A DNA stretch of 32,760 bases from Candidatus Woesearchaeota archaeon (GTDB taxonomy: Archaea; Nanobdellota; Nanobdellia; Woesearchaeales; JAGLGH01): positions 1-32,760 of the forward strand of contig DAOVBM010000009.1 of NCBI GenBank assembly GCA_030670545.1, given 5' to 3'. The notes beneath the pieces were generated by a model. The model saw only the letters and a program-made list of their open reading frames with translations. It was not told the DNA's origin and searched no databases. The position numbers were made by a program, and so were the translations under genes. Positions 32,731-32,760 of the stretch are shown piece by piece. How positions within the stretch are numbered: the stretch's first letter is position 1; every line of letters begins with the position of its first letter.

Positions 32731-32748
32731 CACTGAAGTGAGGGGTAT
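32731..32748 (+). repeat. GGGGTAT hairpin element, copy D (runs to the window edge)
   Basis: A CACT-GA-AGTG stem-loop is followed by A and GGGGTAT, then TAAACCCC, which could pair with the GGGG run. Any outer arms would extend past the window end. Confidence 0.5.
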
Positions 32749-32760
32749 TAAACCCCAATA

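Overview
The window reads as a chromosome segment of a small-genome archaeon, most likely a DPANN lineage close to Woesearchaeota. This is an inference from gene content and signals: PCNA, a Hef-type helicase-nuclease, archaeal RNase J, TATA-box promoters about 25 bases upstream of many leaderless starts, a tRNA intron of the bulge-helix-bulge type, and a PEF-CTERM-like tail on a surface protein. Mixed in are bacterial-type genes: DNA gyrase A, ScpB, and a holo-ACP synthase next to an acyl-ligase/ACP/acyltransferase fusion. No rRNA is present, so the lineage is not proven.

Layout. 1-4403: a hairpin-rich leader region, then a giant LamG surface protein and a cysteine-rich lipoprotein. 4404-10460 (minus strand): a THUMP RNA methyltransferase with an unusual motif IV, gyrA, a 48-residue zinc-ribbon gene (8279-8425), ScpB with a very long charged tail, and a conserved protein of unknown role. 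10607-14584 (plus): a tightly overlapping acpS / MFS transporter / acyl-ligase-ACP-PlsC operon. 14590-18306 (minus): a lamin-tail surface protein, an unknown membrane-anchored protein and the radical SAM enzyme AmrS. 18451-19607: three small coiled-coil proteins, two of them sharing a duplicated domain.

19660-22710 is an accessory island. It opens with an intron-containing tRNA-Leu(CAA) whose 3' end and downstream flank are tandemly duplicated. It continues with an IS-like zinc-ribbon ORF, an AT-rich AbiE-type toxin-antitoxin pair, a DUF1016 gene split by hairpin elements ending in GGGGTAT, and an orphan PEF-CTERM-like tail. Two more GGGGTAT hairpins lie at the window's right end.

22755-32624 is informational and stress related: RNase J, PCNA, desulfoferrodoxin, two cold-shock-like OB proteins behind a long leader, an unknown protein, a PRC-barrel protein, TraB, an M50 site-2 protease, a small membrane protein, an unknown protein and Hef. 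Interleaved with these genes are structured noncoding elements with no protein-coding explanation: two copies of a ~125-base element with long closing stems, a ~97-base RNA with its own promoter, and a ~139-base three-way-junction RNA with its own promoter. This group is the strongest candidate in the window for something undescribed.
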